DNA of 64,000 nt from Arthrobacter sp. cf158 (GTDB lineage Bacteria > Actinomycetota > Actinomycetes > Actinomycetales > Micrococcaceae), in assembly GCF_900106835.1 (NCBI RefSeq), contig NZ_FNNR01000011.1, forward strand, positions 97,107-161,106, read 5' to 3'. Both the position numbers and the translations under genes were made by a program. A model generated the notes under the pieces. That model did no database searches. It worked only from the letters and a program-made list of their open reading frames with translations, and was not told the origin of the DNA. Numbering within the stretch: position 1 is the first letter of the stretch; every line of letters starts with the position of its first letter. Below, in pieces: positions 61,245 through 64,000 of the stretch.

Positions 61245-61266
61245 TTACCGAACGGCCGGTCAGTAA
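61245..61266. promoter_or_regulatory. PaaR-like operator before paaZ
   Basis: ACCGAACGGCCGGTCAGT (61247-61264), read on the minus strand as ACTGACCGGCCGTTCGGT, fits the PaaR core with ACT flank. An AT-rich TATATT hexamer just upstream (61241-61246) is a probable -10, so binding would block transcription. Confidence 0.7.
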
Positions 61267-61327
61267 TGTTGGCGCCAGTCAGCAGTGACCGTGCCGATTT
61301 CACGTGCCTTGGAAGGACCCGTCGACG

Positions 61328-63427
61328 ATGACCACTACCGCAGTCGCCCCGGAAACCACAGCCGTTGCAACCGTCCCCAGCTACGTTCAGGATGCCTGGT
61401 GGACCCCGGCGCCTGACGCCAAGAAGGTCCCGGTCCGCGATGCCAGCACCGGAGAAGTCCTGGCCAACGTGAGCACCGACGGACTGGACCTTGCCGCCGT
61501 CGTGAATTACGCACGCACCACAGGCCAGGCTGAACTTGGGAAACTGACGTTCCACCAGCGTGCCCTCAAGCTCAAGGAGCTTGCCCAGTACCTCAACAGC
61601 CGGCGCGGGGAGCTGTACGAGTCCTCTTCGCAGAGCGGTGCCACCAAGATCGATAACATGATCGACATCGACGGCGGCATCGGCGTGCTCTTCACGTTCG
61701 GCTCCAAAGGGCGCCGCGAACTGCCCAATTCGCAGGTTGTTGTGGACGGCCCCATGGAAGTCCTGTCCAAGGACGGCTCCTTCGCCGGCGAGCACATTTA
61801 CACCCGTATTCCCGGCGTCGCAGTGCAGATCAACGCCTTCAACTTTCCTGTGTGGGGCATGTTGGAGAAGTTCGCTCCTGCGTTCCTGGCCGGTGTTCCC
61901 ACCATCGTGAAGCCGGCGACGCCCACGGGCTACGTCGCCGCTGCGGCAGTGAAGGCGATCGTTGAGTCCGGCATCCTGCCGGCCGGCTCCATTCAGCTCA
62001 TTTCCGGCTCCGCGCGCACCATCCTGGACGAACTCGACTACCGCGACCTCGTATCCTTCACGGGCTCGGCGTCCACCGCCAACTCGTTGAAGAGCCACAG
62101 CAACGTAGTTCAGGGCGGCGTCCGTTTCACGTCCGAGACCGACTCCCTGAACGCCGCCATCCTTGGCCCCGACGCTGTGCCCGGTACGCCGGAGTTCGAG
62201 GCCTTCGTCAAGGCCGTCGTCACCGAGATGACCGTTAAAGCGGGCCAAAAGTGCACTGCCATCCGCCGGATCATCGTCCCGCAGGCGCTGACCGCCGAGG
62301 TCGCGGCCGCTGTTGGTGCCCGCATCAACGAGCGCGTGGTGGTGGGCGACCCCCGTGCGGAGGGCGTCACCATGGGCGCCTTGGCCTCACTGGAGCAACT
62401 CGCGGACGTTCGTGCCGCCGTTCAGTCAATGCTCGACGCCGGTGGTGAGCTCGCGTACGGATCTCTCGACGCGCCGTCGGTCACCTCCGTCGGCGGCGCC
62501 GTCGGTGTGGTGGAGGACGGCGCCTTCATGTCCCCGGTCCTCCTGAGCTGGGCCGACGCCGAAACCGAAGAAGTCCACTCGCTGGAAGCATTCGGACCTG
62601 TGTCTTCGGTGATCGGCTACTCGGATCTCGCCGACGCCATCCGTTTGGCGGCGCGCGGTTCCGGTTCCCTGGTGGCTTCCGTGTGCACCAACGATCCTGC
62701 CGTGGCCCGCGAACTCGTCACCGGAATCGCCGCACACCACGGCCGCGTCCACATGCTCAACCGGGAGGACGCCCGCTCGTCCACCGGTCACGGCTCACCC
62801 GTTCCGCACTTGGTTCATGGTGGTCCCGGCCGCGCTGGTGGCGGCGAGGAACTGGGCGGCATCCGCTCAGTACTGCACCACATGCAGCGCACGGCCATCC
62901 AGGGCTCCCCGAATATGCTCACTGCTGTTACCGGTCAGTGGCACACCGGAGCCGATCGCAACTTCACGGTGGAGACCGAGGGGGAGCACCCCTTCCGGAA
63001 GCACCTCTCCACTCTCCGCATCGGCGACGCCGTCCGGTCTGAACTCCGTGAGGTCAGGCTCGAGGACATCACTGCCTTCGCCAACTCCACGGGCGACACC
63101 TTTTACGCGCATACCAACCAGGAGGCCGCCGAAGCCAACCCGTTCTTCCCCGGCATCGTGGCCCACGGCTACCTGCTGCTGAGCTGGGCGGCGGGCCTGT
63201 TCGTGGAGCCTGCGCCGGGCCCCGTCCTGGCCAACTACGGACTGGAGAGCCTGCGCTTCATCACGCCTGTTGCAGCCGGCGATTCCATCCGGGTGACACT
63301 GACGGCCAAGAAGATCACGCCTCGCGAAACCGACGAATACGGTGAAGTTGCCTGGGATGCCGTCCTGACCAACCAGAACGACGAAATCGTAGCCACTTAC
63401 GACGTCCTGACGCTCGTGGAAAAGTAA
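61328..63427 (+). CDS. paaZ: Phenylacetate degradation bifunctional protein PaaZ
   Basis: This is a 699-residue two-domain enzyme. Residues about 10-520 form an aldehyde dehydrogenase: NAFNFPVWGMLEKFAPAFLA, FTGSAST and the catalytic Cys in GQKCTAIRR (about 308). Residues about 545-699 form a MaoC-like hydratase with GDTFYAHTNQEAAEANPFFPG and IVAHGYLLLSWAAGLF. PaaZ opens the oxepin-CoA ring and oxidises the semialdehyde. The ATG 61328 starts MTTTAVAPE. It lies behind a PaaR-like site; array C begins right after its TAA stop. Confidence 0.93.
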   Translation: MTTTAVAPETTAVATVPSYVQDAWWTPAPDAKKVPVRDASTGEVLANVSTDGLDLAAVVNYARTTGQAELGKLTFHQRALKLKELAQYLNSRRGELYESSSQSGATKIDNMIDIDGGIGVLFTFGSKGRRELPNSQVVVDGPMEVLSKDGSFAGEHIYTRIPGVAVQINAFNFPVWGMLEKFAPAFLAGVPTIVKPATPTGYVAAAAVKAIVESGILPAGSIQLISGSARTILDELDYRDLVSFTGSASTANSLKSHSNVVQGGVRFTSETDSLNAAILGPDAVPGTPEFEAFVKAVVTEMTVKAGQKCTAIRRIIVPQALTAEVAAAVGARINERVVVGDPRAEGVTMGALASLEQLADVRAAVQSMLDAGGELAYGSLDAPSVTSVGGAVGVVEDGAFMSPVLLSWADAETEEVHSLEAFGPVSSVIGYSDLADAIRLAARGSGSLVASVCTNDPAVARELVTGIAAHHGRVHMLNREDARSSTGHGSPVPHLVHGGPGRAGGGEELGGIRSVLHHMQRTAIQGSPNMLTAVTGQWHTGADRNFTVETEGEHPFRKHLSTLRIGDAVRSELREVRLEDITAFANSTGDTFYAHTNQEAAEANPFFPGIVAHGYLLLSWAAGLFVEPAPGPVLANYGLESLRFITPVAAGDSIRVTLTAKKITPRETDEYGEVAWDAVLTNQNDEIVATYDVLTLVEK

Positions 63428-63429
63428 CC

Positions 63430-63631
63430 CTCTCTCACCGATCGTGGTGTTTGGGTGGATGCTCTCTCACCGATCGTGGTGTTTGGGTGGATGCTCTCTC
63501 ACCGATCGTGGTGTTTGAGCGGATGCTCTCTCACCGATGGTTGTGTTTGAGCGGATGCTCTCTCACTGATGGTTGTGTTTGAGCGGATGCTCTCTCACTG
63601 ATCGTTGTGTTTGAGCGGATGCTCTCTCACC
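63430..63631. repeat. 32-bp tandem array C (6 units plus core)
   Basis: Units start at 63430, 63462, 63494, 63526, 63558 and 63590, and a last core at 63622. Each begins CTCTCTCAC(C/T)GAT and ends GTGTTTGRGYGGATG. The array begins 2 nt after the paaZ stop as CCCTCTCTCACC. Confidence 0.97.
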
Positions 63632-63639
63632 GAACGACG

Positions 63640-63673
63640 AACGCTTCCCCACATCGTCTTGTGGGGAAGCGTT
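63640..63673. terminator. Hairpin terminator at the end of array C
   Basis: AACGCTTCCCCACA and TGTGGGGAAGCGTT form a 14-bp perfect stem around TCGTCT, then TTGCG. It terminates paaZ transcription after the array. Confidence 0.8.
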
Positions 63674-63813
63674 TTGCGTTCCAGGCGCTGCAGCCTCAGG
63701 CGGGGATCGACGTCGACAGTCGACTAGCGCTCCGGCGTCATCTGCCCTTTTGGTGAAAGAAGGCTCCGTGGGAAAAAGAGGTCAGGCTGGGAACGCTCTC
63801 TCACCAATCGACG

Positions 63814-63847
63814 AACGCTTCCCCACATCGACTTGTGGGTAAGCGTT
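63814..63847. terminator. Second copy of the hairpin terminator
   Basis: Same stem as at 63640 with one mismatch (TGTGGGTAAGCGTT on the right arm). It is placed to serve a minus-strand gene beyond the right edge. Confidence 0.7.
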
Positions 63848-63887
63848 TTGCGTTCCAGACCGCTGCGGCCTCAGGTGGGGCCCGTTA

Positions 63888-64000
63888 GGTGAGAGAGGGT
63901 TCGCCGATGGGGCCCGGTGGGTGAGAGAGGGTTCGCCGGTGGGGCCCGGTGGGTGAGAGAGGGTTCGCCGGTGGGGCCCGGTGGGTGAGAGAGGGTTCGC
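63888..64000. repeat. 32-bp tandem array D (3.5 units, runs off the edge)
   Basis: Units start at 63888, 63920, 63952 and 63984 (cut). Each begins GGTGAGAGAGGGTTCGCCG and ends TGGGGCCCGGTG. The orientation is opposite to array C, as expected if it lies downstream of a minus-strand gene past base 64000. Confidence 0.97.

Larger units (their letters stand above)
63622..63880. repeat. Direct duplication of repeat core plus hairpin region
   Basis: The stretch 63622-63703 (CTCTCTCACC, then ACGAACGCTTCCCCACATCG, a hairpin, and GCGTTCCAG...GCCTCAGG) recurs at 63796-63880, 174 bp on. The 92 nt between (63704-63795) hold no gene or clear signal that I can see. Confidence 0.85.

Noticed and set aside
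60662..62248. 528-codon minus-strand frame across the SLH and paaZ genes
   Set aside because: Mirrors SLH and PaaZ coding sequence; Arg/Gly-rich without motif.

Overview
The window is high-GC actinobacterial DNA, most likely from the Arthrobacter/Paenarthrobacter group (Micrococcaceae). The pointers are the tiny bS22-type ribosomal protein, BldC, Rex, menaquinone genes, System II cytochrome c maturation genes, an SLH-type wall protein with the GISTGW/RDAMAAF repeats usual in Arthrobacter, IniB/dynamin genes, and many start codons placed as in leaderless actinobacterial mRNAs. No rRNA, tRNA, IS element, prophage or CRISPR array was seen. The layout is chromosomal.

Layout. 1-10152: a pectin/rhamnogalacturonan locus. 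It has an alpha-L-rhamnosidase (cut by the left edge), a Gfo/Idh-PmoA fusion, and, divergently, a DUF624 protein, a CUT1 ABC importer, an SGNH acetylesterase, a DUF1961 protein and an AXE1-type acetyl esterase. Two LacI-type operators sit in the divergent promoter region. 10199-11520: DAHP synthase behind an aromatic-rich leader peptide and hairpins. 11660-18816: mixed housekeeping and regulatory genes (bldC, bS22, a DUF559-like protein, a HAD hydrolase, a glutaredoxin-like protein, rex, two Pro/Gln-rich membrane proteins, YceI, a histidine phosphatase). 18821-22975: a cytochrome c maturation operon (TlpA/ResA-like, CcdA, ResB, CcsB).

23150-32148: the most unusual block. A membrane-anchored Hsp70-like ATPase is followed by a large LuxR-family regulator, an IniB-like protein rich in Gly/Asp/His and Asn/Asp/Ser repeats, and two overlapping dynamin-like GTPases (IniA/IniC-like). 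32129-37144: small membrane proteins, then menA, menE, menB and a VOC protein on the minus strand. 37411-42307: a second sugar ABC importer with a probable polysaccharide lyase. 42304-48872: a CPBP protease, a Zn/Mn-type ABC importer, a DUF4097 protein with a ribbon-helix-helix partner, and an ABC-F ATPase. 49013-53317: a shortened NirB-like flavoprotein with a small partner, an AnsP-like permease, an SRPBCC protein and a pentapeptide-repeat protein. 53459-56348 and 61328-63427: lower phenylacetate pathway genes (thiolase, enoyl-CoA hydratase, 3-hydroxyacyl-CoA dehydrogenase; paaZ), both behind PaaR-like operators. Between them lie a GNAT, a phosphatase, a glycosyltransferase and the SLH wall protein.

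Two window-wide patterns stand out. First, four tandem arrays (12199, 13301, 63430, 63888) all have an exact 32-bp period. They share a CTCTCTCACC-type core, have array-specific remainders, and lie at gene 3' ends. Second, about eleven genes have a TANNNT hexamer exactly 6-7 nt before the start codon, which predicts leaderless transcripts and was used to choose some starts.
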